DNA of 64,000 bases from Acidobacteriaceae bacterium KBS 83 (GTDB taxonomy: Bacteria; Acidobacteriota; Terriglobia; Terriglobales; Acidobacteriaceae). Location: NCBI GenBank assembly GCA_000381585.1, contig KB906733.1, positions 821,378-885,377 on the forward strand, written 5' to 3'. A model generated the notes under the pieces. It searched no databases. It was given only the letters and a program-made list of their open reading frames with translations, and was not told the DNA's origin. A program made the position numbers and the translations under genes. Below, piece after piece: positions 1-7,733 of this stretch (the first letter of the stretch is position 1; each line of letters starts with the position of its first letter).

Positions 1-500
1 GGCGGCCGCGCTGGCAGCGAGGGATGGTACCGGTGGCGGCGGCGCTGATTGTGACGAACGCCGCGCTGCTGCTGCGCGCCGGACCGCTGGTGTTTCAGGA
101 GGCGGTGGTCAATTCGAGCTCCCGGATTCCGTTCGAGAGGACGCTGGCAAATTGGTTGCGGATACTGCCGCCGGGTAAGACGCTGCTGATGTACACCTCT
201 GAGCATCCCGGAGCGGTGCAGCGGGCGGGTATACCGCTGCGCGACATTATCAACGAGGGCAATTACTACGAGTGGACGGCGGCGCTGAAGGACCCAGCGG
301 GGAAGGCGGACTATGTGGTGGCGCTTGATGGTGATCCGGTAGCGAAGGCGGTTGCCGAGCGCCCGCAGGGGCTGACGCTGCTGCAGATTATCTGCTCGAC
401 GGGGCAGCCTTGCGCCCGGGTCTACCGTACTCACAACTTCGCAGGTGCTATTGCCCATACCGCTACCGCGCCGCAGGCGCGACGCGATGGCCCGGAGTAG
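1..500 (+). CDS. C-terminal part of a membrane protein (glycosyltransferase-like), truncated by window edge
   Basis: An open frame runs from the left edge to a TAG at 498-500, so the start lies outside the window; the first internal ATG is at 24. The visible part has one hydrophobic segment (about residues 2-26 from that ATG) and then a soluble region of about 120 residues ending in a disordered tail. The soluble part (PFERTLANWLRILPPGKTLL, ADYVVALDGD) resembles the periplasmic C-terminal domain that follows the last membrane helix in GT39/ArnT-like glycosyltransferases, but no catalytic region is visible. The family assignment is inference; coding status is well supported by codon usage. Confidence 0.6.
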   Translation, partial: RPRWQRGMVPVAAALIVTNAALLLRAGPLVFQEAVVNSSSRIPFERTLANWLRILPPGKTLLMYTSEHPGAVQRAGIPLRDIINEGNYYEWTAALKDPAGKADYVVALDGDPVAKAVAERPQGLTLLQIICSTGQPCARVYRTHNFAGAIAHTATAPQARRDGPE

Positions 501-597
501 CCCGAGCGTGGGAGTGGCGGCGCTTCGACGGAATGGTAGCATCACGCGATGGGCGGGGTGGATTGCCTGCTGATGGTAGTCGAGGCACGCGACGGCG

Positions 598-1311
598 ATG
601 ATGGTGTTTGACGGCAGACATGCGCTGAGTTTCAGCCAGTTCCAGCAGTGGGCGCTGACCGATACGGCGACGATGCGGCTGCTGCTGGCTTGTGGGCTTG
701 GCGGCATCATCGGACTCGATCGGGAGTATCACCACAAGCCGTCCGGCGTGCGGACGAATCTGCTGATCTGCTTCGGCTCGGCATTGTTCACGTACCTGTC
801 GCCGCTGATTGCCGGCGAACTGAGCACGAGCAAGGGACAGATTGCGTCGAACATCGTGCAGGGAGTGGGCTTTCTGGGAGCCGGGCTGATCCTGCATAAT
901 CGTAACCGCATCAGTGGCTTGACCAGTGCGGCGACGGTATTCGCTGTGGCGGCGGTGGGCATGGCGTGCGGCGCGGGACTCTATCTGCCGGCTGCGTTTG
1001 CGACGCTGCTGATCTTGCTGGCGCTGGAGGCGGTGGGAGCGCTCGAGACACTCAGTAACCTGAAGCTGCAGACCCGCATTTACGAGGTGCGCGGCAAGGA
1101 TCCGGATGCAATGTACCTGGCAGTGCTGGCGGCAATGGATACGGACCAACGCCGGCTGGAGCCGGTGGACCGTGACAATCTTGCAGGCATCACGCGCCTC
1201 TCCTTTACCGTGATGGCGACGAGGCGCGACCATCGCCGTCTGACGGAGTTGTTGATGAAGAGCTCGGGAATTGACCGTGTGCTGACCTTCCGCAGTTGGG
1301 AGGACGAGTGA
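598..1311 (+). CDS. MgtC/SapB family membrane protein
   Basis: A protein of 237 residues with four to five hydrophobic segments in its first 150 residues and a soluble C-terminal domain (about 155-237) of the ACT-like kind seen in MgtC proteins. The family signature is clear near residues 30-60: GGIIGLDREYHHKPSGVRT followed by a Gly-rich helix. MgtC proteins sit in the inner membrane and are linked to Mg2+ limitation and membrane-potential control; a transport role is not established. Two adjacent ATGs (598, 601) are possible starts. Its TGA overlaps the GTG of the next gene, so it is probably co-transcribed with the peptidoglycan genes downstream. Confidence 0.85.
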   Translation: MMVFDGRHALSFSQFQQWALTDTATMRLLLACGLGGIIGLDREYHHKPSGVRTNLLICFGSALFTYLSPLIAGELSTSKGQIASNIVQGVGFLGAGLILHNRNRISGLTSAATVFAVAAVGMACGAGLYLPAAFATLLILLALEAVGALETLSNLKLQTRIYEVRGKDPDAMYLAVLAAMDTDQRRLEPVDRDNLAGITRLSFTVMATRRDHRRLTELLMKSSGIDRVLTFRSWEDE

Positions 1312-2132
1312 TCGAGTTCGTGAAAGCGCACGCCTGCGGCAATGATTTTCTGATTGTGGAAGCGGCGCAGCTTGCCGGGCGAGACCTGGCGCAGCTTGCG
1401 CGCGAGCTCTGCTCACGTACCACCGGCATTGGCGCCGACGGGGTGGAGTATCTGACGCAGATCAGCGATCGCGAGGGACGCATTCGGCTGCACAACGCGG
1501 ATGGGTCGCACGGAGAGATTTCGGGCAACGGCACGCGCTGCGTTGCAGCGTGGCTGGCATATCGTGGGGGCTTGCAACCGGGTGGCGAGGTGCGCATCGA
1601 GACGGATGCCGGCGTACGCATCGGACGACTGGAGTGCGTCGACGGCGCCGAGTTTCGCTTTACGACCGGGATGGGCGTGCCGCAGGTGCGGCGCCAGCGG
1701 GTGAAGCTGGGATGGAGCATGACGGTAGAGAGCGCGTTTGTGGACATGGGGAATCCGCAGTTCATCGTGATGTTGAAGGACGAAGATTTCGCGATGGCAG
1801 GCCGCTCGTGGCAGGAGGTTGGGGCGGCAATCTGCAAACATCCGGATTTTCCCGAGGGGACCAATGTGGAGTTTGTGCGGCGAGTGGCGGAGGACCGGAT
1901 CGAGATTCGCATATACGAGCGCGGAGTCGGGCCGACTTCCTCCTCTGGCACCGGGACGAGCGCAAGCGCGGCTGCGATGATGGCGCTGGAGGGTGCGCCG
2001 AGACGGCTACATGTGCTGGCTCCCGGTGGAGAGCAGGTCGTTGACTGGCCGGATCCAAACGCGGAGTTGCAGTTGACGGGACCTGCGGTAATAGTTGCTC
2101 GCGGCCAATGGCTCGCAGGGGGCGAGCGGTGA
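1308..2132 (+). CDS. dapF: diaminopimelate epimerase-like protein lacking both catalytic cysteines
   Basis: A protein of 274 residues from GTG 1308, chosen because GGGAGG lies 5 nt upstream and the GTGA overlaps the previous stop. The DapF fold is clear: N-terminal KAHACGNDF, a first active-site loop reading GEISGNGTRC and a second reading GVGPTSSSGTGTS. In classical DapF these loops carry the two catalytic thiols (CGNG and ACGTG). Here both positions are Ser (TCG at about 1521 and TCT at about 1948). The surrounding residues that bind the substrate are kept, so the fold and perhaps the ligand are conserved, but two-base epimerisation by thiols is not possible as drawn. Placement before ldcA and mpl fits a diaminopimelate-related role. 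It may be a lineage-specific DapF variant or a related epimerase/isomerase. Confidence 0.75.
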   Translation: MIEFVKAHACGNDFLIVEAAQLAGRDLAQLARELCSRTTGIGADGVEYLTQISDREGRIRLHNADGSHGEISGNGTRCVAAWLAYRGGLQPGGEVRIETDAGVRIGRLECVDGAEFRFTTGMGVPQVRRQRVKLGWSMTVESAFVDMGNPQFIVMLKDEDFAMAGRSWQEVGAAICKHPDFPEGTNVEFVRRVAEDRIEIRIYERGVGPTSSSGTGTSASAAAMMALEGAPRRLHVLAPGGEQVVDWPDPNAELQLTGPAVIVARGQWLAGGER

Positions 2133-3052
2133 CGTCTGTGCCAATCCGGCTTGCCGTGGTGGCGCCAGCGAGCAACGCCGATCCGGAAAAGGTGCAGCGG
2201 GGCGTGGAGCGGCTGCGCGGGCTCGGCCACTCGGTAACGATGATGCCCCATGTGCTGACCCAGGCGTGGCCGTACTTTGCGGCGACTCCGGAGCAGCGGC
2301 TGGCGGACCTGCATGGCGCCTTCGCCGATCCTGAAATAGATGCCGTGATTTGTATCCGTGGAGGTTACGGTAGCAATTACCTGCTGGAGTGCCTCGATCT
2401 GGAGCTGCTTCGCCGCAATCCCAAGCCCTTCATCGGCTACAGCGATCACACGGCGATTGCGACGTGGATGTTGGACCAGGCTGGAGTGCCTGTACTCCAT
2501 GGGCCAATGGTGGCGGCGGATTTCTCGCGTGGAGACGGCGTGGACCTGTTGAGTTTTGCGGCAGCGCTTGGAGGCGAGGCGTACCGGCTGAGCAGCGAAT
2601 CCGGAGTACGCGCACTGCAGCCCGGCACAGCGCGCGGCGTGCTTCATGGCGGCTGCCTGAGTTTGCTGACGGCATCTCTGGGCACGCGCTTTGCGGCACA
2701 GACCGAGGGCAAGCTGCTGTTCCTCGAAGACCTGGCGGAGAAACCATACCAGATTGACCGCATGCTGCGGCAGATGAAGCTGGCAGGCAAGCTCGAGGGC
2801 GTGAGGGGGATCATCTTTGGCGAGATGCTCGACTGCGCGTCGCCGGGCTCGCCGGCAGATCTTACGGAACGAGTGATTTTGACGGTGCTCGAATGGTTTT
2901 CCGGGCCTATTGCTTACGGGCTTCGCTCGGGACATGTGTCGCGCGGCAATGTTACGTTGCCGTTCGGCGTGGAAGCGGAGCTGGTGGTGGACATGGAAGG
3001 GACAGAGTTGAGGGTCGGCCCGCGGGCAGGGGGAGTGCAAGAGACGCAATGA
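2129..3052 (+). CDS. ldcA: LD-carboxypeptidase (peptidase family S66)
   Basis: A cytoplasmic serine peptidase that removes the terminal D-Ala from recycled murein tetrapeptides, giving the tripeptide that Mpl uses. The Ser-Glu-His triad is visible: the nucleophile in PFIGYSDHTA, the Glu in LLFLEDLAEKPYQIDR, and the His in RSGHVSRGNVTLPFG. The Gly-rich motif ICIRGGYGSN is also typical. GTG 2129 is preferred because of AGGGGG a few bases upstream and a GTGA overlap with dapF; ATG 2108 in the same frame would add seven residues. Length (307 residues) is normal for S66 enzymes. The next gene starts in its stop codon. Confidence 0.85.
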   Translation: MTSVPIRLAVVAPASNADPEKVQRGVERLRGLGHSVTMMPHVLTQAWPYFAATPEQRLADLHGAFADPEIDAVICIRGGYGSNYLLECLDLELLRRNPKPFIGYSDHTAIATWMLDQAGVPVLHGPMVAADFSRGDGVDLLSFAAALGGEAYRLSSESGVRALQPGTARGVLHGGCLSLLTASLGTRFAAQTEGKLLFLEDLAEKPYQIDRMLRQMKLAGKLEGVRGIIFGEMLDCASPGSPADLTERVILTVLEWFSGPIAYGLRSGHVSRGNVTLPFGVEAELVVDMEGTELRVGPRAGGVQETQ

Positions 3053-4524
3053 AGATCGAAACAAAGCATGTACATCTGATCGGCATTTGCGGGACGGCGA
3101 TGGCGTCGCTCGCAGGCATGCTGCAACTCGAAGGGCACACGGTGACGGGGTCAGATGCGGCGGCCTATCCGCCGATGTCCGATCTTCTGGAGGCGCTGGG
3201 GATAACGGTGATGGAGCCGTACTCAGAGAAGAACCTGGAGCCGCGGCCCGATCTTGTGATCGTGGGCAATGCGATCTCGCGCGGCAATGTGGAGCTGGAG
3301 TATGTGCTGGACCAGCGGATTCCGTTTCGCTCCATGGCGCAGACAGTGTATGAGGAGTTTTTAGTTGGACGGGAATCTCTGGTAGTCGCGGGAACGCATG
3401 GAAAGACGACGACGACGAGCATGCTGGCGTGGATTTACGAAACGGCAGCGAGGATGCGGTTCGAGCGCGGACCGTCCTTCCTTATCGGCGGAGTGGCAGA
3501 GAACTTCGGGACGAGCTTTCAGCTTGCTCCGAGCGCGAGTTTCATACTCGAGGGAGACGAATACGATACGGCGTTCTTCGACAAGGGGCCGAAGTTCATG
3601 CATTACTTCCCGGATGCGGTGATTTTGACACACGTGGAGTTCGACCATGCCGATATTTATCGCGATCTCGATGCGGTGAAGATTGCTTTCAAACGGCTGG
3701 TGAACCTGGTGCCGCGACGCGGCCGGGTAGTGGCGTTTGATGGTAGCTCGAATGTGAGTGAGTGCGTGGAGAAGGCGTTCTGCAAAGTGGAGCGCTATGG
3801 ATTTGCCGAGGGCTCGGAGTGGCAGGTGCGCGACCTGGTGCATCGCGACGGGAAGACGGAGTGGCAGGTTTGGCGCGCAGGCAAGCCGTGGCTGGAACTG
3901 GTGCTGCCGATGGCGGGCGAGCACAATGCGCTGAATGCGACAGCGGCGGCGGCGCTTGCCGCGGGGCAGGGCATCGACGCAGAAGCGATTGCGAACGCGA
4001 TAGTGAGTTTTAAAAGCGTAAAGCGCCGGCTGGAGGTACGCGCGGTCGAACGGGGCGTGACGGTGATCGACGACTTTGCGCATCATCCGACGGCGATCCG
4101 GGAGACGCTGCGTGCGCTGCGGTCCGCATATCCCCAATCGCGGCTTTGGGCGGTGCTGGAGCCACGCTCGAATACGCTGCGGCGCAATGTCTTTGAGCGC
4201 GAACTGGTGGATGCGCTGTCGCTGGCGGATGAGGTGGTGCTGGCGGGTGTCTTCAAACAGGAGAGCATTCCGGAAAGCGAGCGGCTGCATCCGGAGGCAG
4301 TCGTGCGGGCGCTGACGGCGCAGGGGCATAGTGCGCTGCTGGCGGCGAACGTGGAGGAGATTGTCGCGCACGTTGCCTCAGGCGCACGGGCGGGCGATGT
4401 CGTGGCAATCCTTTCGAACGGCGGCTTCGATGGAATCTACGAGAAGTTGCCGGCACGGCTTGCGGGACCGCCAGCAGTTTCACACTCGGCGAAGGCCGTG
4501 GCGTTGCCGTTGGCACAGGGTTAG
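3049..4524 (+). CDS. mpl: UDP-N-acetylmuramate:L-alanyl-gamma-D-glutamyl-meso-diaminopimelate ligase
   Basis: A Mur-ligase family enzyme (491 residues) that joins the recycled murein tripeptide directly to UDP-MurNAc with ATP. Seen are the N-terminal Rossmann motif HLIGICGTAMASLAGML, the P-loop GTHGKTTTTSML, the central ILEGDEYDTAFFDKGPKF and HVEFDHADIYRD segments, and the C-terminal DDFAHHPTAI and PRSNTLRRNVF motifs. These match Mpl better than MurC. The start ATG overlaps the ldcA stop (ATGA). Having ldcA and mpl adjacent is strong functional evidence for murein recycling. The last about 20 residues are a variable tail. Confidence 0.93.
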   Translation: MKIETKHVHLIGICGTAMASLAGMLQLEGHTVTGSDAAAYPPMSDLLEALGITVMEPYSEKNLEPRPDLVIVGNAISRGNVELEYVLDQRIPFRSMAQTVYEEFLVGRESLVVAGTHGKTTTTSMLAWIYETAARMRFERGPSFLIGGVAENFGTSFQLAPSASFILEGDEYDTAFFDKGPKFMHYFPDAVILTHVEFDHADIYRDLDAVKIAFKRLVNLVPRRGRVVAFDGSSNVSECVEKAFCKVERYGFAEGSEWQVRDLVHRDGKTEWQVWRAGKPWLELVLPMAGEHNALNATAAAALAAGQGIDAEAIANAIVSFKSVKRRLEVRAVERGVTVIDDFAHHPTAIRETLRALRSAYPQSRLWAVLEPRSNTLRRNVFERELVDALSLADEVVLAGVFKQESIPESERLHPEAVVRALTAQGHSALLAANVEEIVAHVASGARAGDVVAILSNGGFDGIYEKLPARLAGPPAVSHSAKAVALPLAQG

Positions 4525-4529
4525 TTCAG

Positions 4530-5222
4530 ATGCGCGGTCTTATCCTCATTCTGATCTGGACCGTGCTGGCGTTGCCCGCGGCGCTTGTCGTCTTTCCCTG
4601 GACGCTGATCACTCGCGACACCCGGCTGCTATTCCGTGTGGGGTTTTGGATCACGCGTGCGGGACTACCGCTGGTCGGCGTGCGGGTGGTCGTCAAGGGA
4701 TTCGAACGATTCCCACGTGGGGCGTCGATCGTGATGGCGAACCACTCGTCAAACCTCGATCCGGACGTGTTGCTCCCGTTGTTGCCGGGGCGAGTGGTGA
4801 TCTATCTGAAGGCCTCCTTGATGAAGATCCCTGTGCTGGGCTACGCCATGCGCCTGGCCGGATTCATTCCTGTGCAGCGCGACGGCAGCGTGGAGAGCGC
4901 GAAGGCGGCTAGCGAACTAGCCAAACGCGCGCTCGAGCAGGGAAGCTGCCTGGTGCTGTTTCCCGAGGGAACGCGCTCGCGGGATGGATCGTTGTTGCCC
5001 TTCAAGAGGGGGCCGTTCTTTCTGGCGATGGAGTCGGGCGCGCCGGTAGCGCCGGTGTCGATTCGAGGCGCGATTCGGCTGCTACCCAAGGGAAGCAAGA
5101 ATCTAAAGGCTGGTACGGTGACGGTTACGTTTCATACCCCCCTTCATCCAGCGGACTACTCAGACAAAGAGGATCTGATGAAAGCCGTGCGGAGCGCCAT
5201 TGAATCAGGAATGTCGGATTAG
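4530..5222 (+). CDS. plsC: 1-acyl-sn-glycerol-3-phosphate acyltransferase
   Basis: A membrane-associated acyltransferase of 230 residues that makes phosphatidic acid. The N-terminus has one membrane helix (about 2-24). The HX4D catalytic motif is NHSSNLDPD and the glycerol-phosphate binding motif is LFPEGTRSRDG, followed by PVAPVSIRG, all in the usual order and spacing. It starts five bases after the mpl stop, so it is probably the last gene of the mgtC-mpl operon. Its stop abuts the stop of the convergent SPOR gene with no bases between them. Confidence 0.9.
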   Translation: MRGLILILIWTVLALPAALVVFPWTLITRDTRLLFRVGFWITRAGLPLVGVRVVVKGFERFPRGASIVMANHSSNLDPDVLLPLLPGRVVIYLKASLMKIPVLGYAMRLAGFIPVQRDGSVESAKAASELAKRALEQGSCLVLFPEGTRSRDGSLLPFKRGPFFLAMESGAPVAPVSIRGAIRLLPKGSKNLKAGTVTVTFHTPLHPADYSDKEDLMKAVRSAIESGMSD

Positions 5223-5966
5223 CTACTTCACGATGGCGTTGTAGCCATCGGCGAGCAGGTGCTGCTTCATCGTCTCGGCCTGGGTCTTGTCGGTGAAGGG
5301 ACCGACCTGCACGTGGAAGAATTTGTCCGCTGTTCCGGGGTGGACGGAGGGGTTGAAGCCACGTTTGCGGAGCGCTCCGGCAAGAACTTCGGCGTCCTCC
5401 TGCCGGCTGACCGCAGCGATCTGCACCATAATGGGCTGGCCGGGGACGATAGGGCTATCGCCCGGCGCCTGAGCGAGAGGCGCCATGACACCAGCATGCG
5501 GCTTGGTGGGCAGCGGTGTCCGATGCGAGAAGGGAACGGCGTTGAGCGAGGGATCCGCTGTAGCTGATTCCACGACGCGCGTGCTCTTGGCTGGAACAGA
5601 GGGTGGCGCGGGTGCTTTCGCGGGCTTTGGATTTTCGGCCTCATCCTGGGTGGCATGTTTGGCCGTGGCCTGCGCCTTGCTCGCGTCGGCGGAAGGGGAC
5701 GGTGCGTTGTCAGGCTGCTGTGGCTTGAGAGGGGCGCCGCTGAGTTCGTTCTCGGGAAGCGGCGAACTTGTAACGGCCGCCGGCAAGGTGACGGCGGGAG
5801 CGGCAGTCGCATGGGCGTTGCGGCGTCCCATGGAATAGCCGAAGCCGAAGAAGATGCCGCAGATAAGGACGACGCCAAAGAAGATGCTGAGCAGCGAACC
5901 GATGCCTAGCGTCAGATCGGCATCGCTCCGGGATTCCTGACCGTCTTCGTCGAAGAGCGACCTCAT
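5223..5966 (-). CDS. SPOR domain-containing membrane-anchored protein
   Basis: A protein of 247 residues with one membrane helix near residues 24-45 (LLSIFFGVVLICGIFFGFGY), a long Ala/Pro-rich periplasmic linker (about 60-165) and a C-terminal SPOR domain (about 172-247, VQIAAVSRQEDAEVLAGAL and FFHVQVGPFTDKTQAETM). SPOR domains bind denuded glycan strands at the division septum, so a cell-envelope or division role is likely. Its ATG overlaps the stop of the upstream slipin gene by 4 bp, indicating an operon. Confidence 0.85.
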   Translation of the reverse strand: MRSLFDEDGQESRSDADLTLGIGSLLSIFFGVVLICGIFFGFGYSMGRRNAHATAAPAVTLPAAVTSSPLPENELSGAPLKPQQPDNAPSPSADASKAQATAKHATQDEAENPKPAKAPAPPSVPAKSTRVVESATADPSLNAVPFSHRTPLPTKPHAGVMAPLAQAPGDSPIVPGQPIMVQIAAVSRQEDAEVLAGALRKRGFNPSVHPGTADKFFHVQVGPFTDKTQAETMKQHLLADGYNAIVK

Positions 5967-6775
5967 AATGGTTGGTCGGGCTTGGGCGCCGGAGGCTGGG
6001 TTGTGACACCCGGGCCGGTGACGCCACCCGCTACAGTCTTATTGAACAGGGAGATGAGTTCAATAGGTAGCGGAAACACAATAGTTGTATTTTTTTCGGT
6101 ACCTATGTCGGTAAGGGTCTGAAGGTAACGGAGTTGCAACGTGATGGGCTGGGTGGCGAGCAGGGCGGCGGCGTCCACCAGGCGCTGCGAGGCGGCGAAC
6201 TCGCCCTCGGCATTAATGATCTTTGAGCGCTTTTCACGCTCGGCCTCCGCCTGCTTGGCCATGGCGCGCAGCATGGACTCGGGGAGATCCACCTGCTTTA
6301 CCTCGGTGCTGACGACCTTCACCCCCCAGGGCGCGGTGTGCTTGTCGAGGATCTCCTGGATGCGCGAGTTGAGGGCCTCGCGATGGCTGAGCAACTGGTC
6401 CAGCTCCACCTCGCCGAGCACGGAGCGCAGCGTAGTCTGGGCGAACTGGGAGGTCTGGTAGACGTAGTTAGAGACCTCGATGACGGCCTTCGACGGATCG
6501 ACGACGCGCAGGGTGATAACGGCGTTTACCTTGAGGGTGACGTTGTCGCGGGTGATGATGTCCTGCGGCGGAACCTCGAGGACCTCCTGCCGCAGCGTGA
6601 CGCGGACCATCTGGTCGAACGGCCGAAAGATCAGGATGACACCGGGGCCCTTGGGATGGGGCAGCGCGTGACCCAGGCGGAAGACAACGCCACGTTCGTA
6701 CTCGCGGAGGATCTTGATCGAACCCAGAAGATACAGCACGACAATGACAACGATGATGAGGGTGAACATGCTCAT
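5963..6775 (-). CDS. slipin / SPFH (band 7) membrane protein
   Basis: A stomatin-like protein of 270 residues. It has an N-terminal hydrophobic segment (about 3-20), the SPFH start REYERGVVFRLGH, the conserved TRDNVTLKVNAVITLRVVD, and the long helical region AMAKQAEAEREKRSKIINAE. Slipins form large oligomeric cages in the membrane and are often paired with NfeD proteases. An nfeD gene lies about 8.3 kb away at 15078; the accessory genes between them appear to be later insertions, so the pair may once have been closer. It precedes and overlaps the SPOR gene. Confidence 0.88.
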   Translation of the reverse strand: MSMFTLIIVVIVVLYLLGSIKILREYERGVVFRLGHALPHPKGPGVILIFRPFDQMVRVTLRQEVLEVPPQDIITRDNVTLKVNAVITLRVVDPSKAVIEVSNYVYQTSQFAQTTLRSVLGEVELDQLLSHREALNSRIQEILDKHTAPWGVKVVSTEVKQVDLPESMLRAMAKQAEAEREKRSKIINAEGEFAASQRLVDAAALLATQPITLQLRYLQTLTDIGTEKNTTIVFPLPIELISLFNKTVAGGVTGPGVTTQPPAPKPDQPL

Positions 6776-7345
6776 GGCAGGGTGTTTCCTCGCGCAAGCA
6801 GTGTACCGCCTTTGACTCGTGCCGCTGGGTTCGCTTCCTTTGGCCGCTCGCGGACTGGCCGCCCGAGGCGGACGCGCCGGTGGCGCGATTCGCTGGGTTC
6901 GCTCCGCTGTCGCTCACTTCTGCACTTTCGGGTGATCGGGCGAACTGGAGGTCCTTCCCTTCACTCTGGATGACAGACTTTGATGTGGGCCTGTGAAGTT
7001 CCTGCGCCTGGGCGTCGAGGTGTCTGGTGTGTAGCCGCGCTCGTTCTCGGTGGAACTGGCGGGCAGCGGCGAAGTCCAGGAGGTGGCCGGTTTGGAGGAG
7101 GAAGAGGGCGGCGATCAGATTTGGGTTGCGGCGGACAACGCGGAGCTGGCGGCGGAGCTCTTGTTTCCGGTCGGTCACGTTACCTATCCCCTCCCCCTCC
7201 GGTGCGGGAGGCTGGCGTATAAGCCATGGCGAATCATGAGGATGTGGGCTGTTCCGAGTATCAAAGTCGTCTTTCTAAAGGACTTACCGCTAAAGTCGTC
7301 CAGTCATTGGAGTTAGAGGCACGATTCTGGGCTCCAAAAACACAA
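6776..7345. other. intergenic region upstream of slipin, no clear gene
   Basis: About 570 bases. The part nearest slipin (about 6830-6960) is a low-information GC-rich stretch with TGGGTTCGCT repeated at about 6827 and 6892. Minus-strand bases about 6990-7178 read as a helix-like peptide (see separate entry). The slipin promoter should lie here but no confident -35/-10 pair was found. Confidence 0.4.
6990..7178 (-). pseudogene. possible remnant of a small helical protein
   Basis: From GTG 7178 the minus strand reads about 60 residues with coding-like third-position GC and a helical, charged character (RKQELRRQLRVVRRNPN, then LIAALFLLQTGHLLD). After about 6990 the frame stays open but the composition becomes non-coding-like and it runs into slipin out of frame, so no proper end exists. 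It may be the decayed 5' end of a gene cut by the low-information sequence at 6830-6960. No family was recognised; chance is also possible. Confidence 0.2.
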
Positions 7346-7368
7346 AAAGCCACCGCGATGGTGGCTTT
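7346..7368 (+). terminator. stem-loop terminator at the left edge of repeat B copy 1
   Basis: A perfect 9-bp stem (AAAGCCACC / GGTGGCTTT) with a 5-nt loop. The right arm GGTGGCTTT also begins repeat B copy 2 at 9126, where the left arm is missing because repeat A joins there. Its symmetry means it could act in either direction. Confidence 0.6.
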
Positions 7369-7560
7369 AGTCTCTCTGCCCTCTGTAACTGTAACTGTAA
7401 CTGTAACTGTATCTATTTCCAGAATAGCAAATAAGATGGATACAACTGGCAGGTGTCTTTCGGCAATTCCCAATGTGGGAGTTACCTCGCCGCAGAATGC
7501 ACGAGGTATTGTCAGTGCAGCACGACATGCCACTGACGAAAAGCCGACTTATCAGGAGAA
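7360..7560. repeat. repeat B, copy 1 (most complete)
   Basis: This segment shares long near-identical blocks with 9126-9305 and its last 90 bases with 13007-13095: ATTTCCAGAATAGCAAAT, GATACAACTGGCAGGTGT and GGGAGTTACCTCG plus CGCAGAATGCACGAG. It carries two potential hairpins: ACCTCG (7484) with CGAGGT (7502), and GTCAGTG (7511) with CACTGAC (7531). A hexamer array (CTGTAA, four units) sits at 7383-7407. It lies just upstream of the ankyrin gene. Confidence 0.85.
7383..7407. repeat. CTGTAA hexanucleotide tandem array
   Basis: Four consecutive CTGTAA units. The matching place in repeat B copy 2 (about 9150-9168) has only degenerate units (CTGTGACTGAAACTG), so the array length differs between copies, as expected of slipped-strand variation. 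Four hexamers do not encode anything here because the stretch is intergenic. Confidence 0.7.
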
Positions 7561-7733
7561 TCGAGGCCGCATTGCTCTTGAACGTCAGCCAGGAACTGGA
7601 ATAGCATTTGGACAGCGTGAAGGACGCATCCGGTTCGCGGACAGGGTAGAAGCCCACCTTTGCTGTTCACAATTTAGCGACACTTCTTTCTGCCTGCGAA
7701 GCGGACACCGGGCGCTTACCGAAAGGAGTTCGC

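Noticed and set aside
1205-3064. Minus-strand open frame of 619 codons opposite dapF and ldcA
   Set aside because: It is rich in Arg, His, Ser and Cys with no recognisable domain, and lies antisense to two well-supported genes; a typical shadow in GC-rich DNA.
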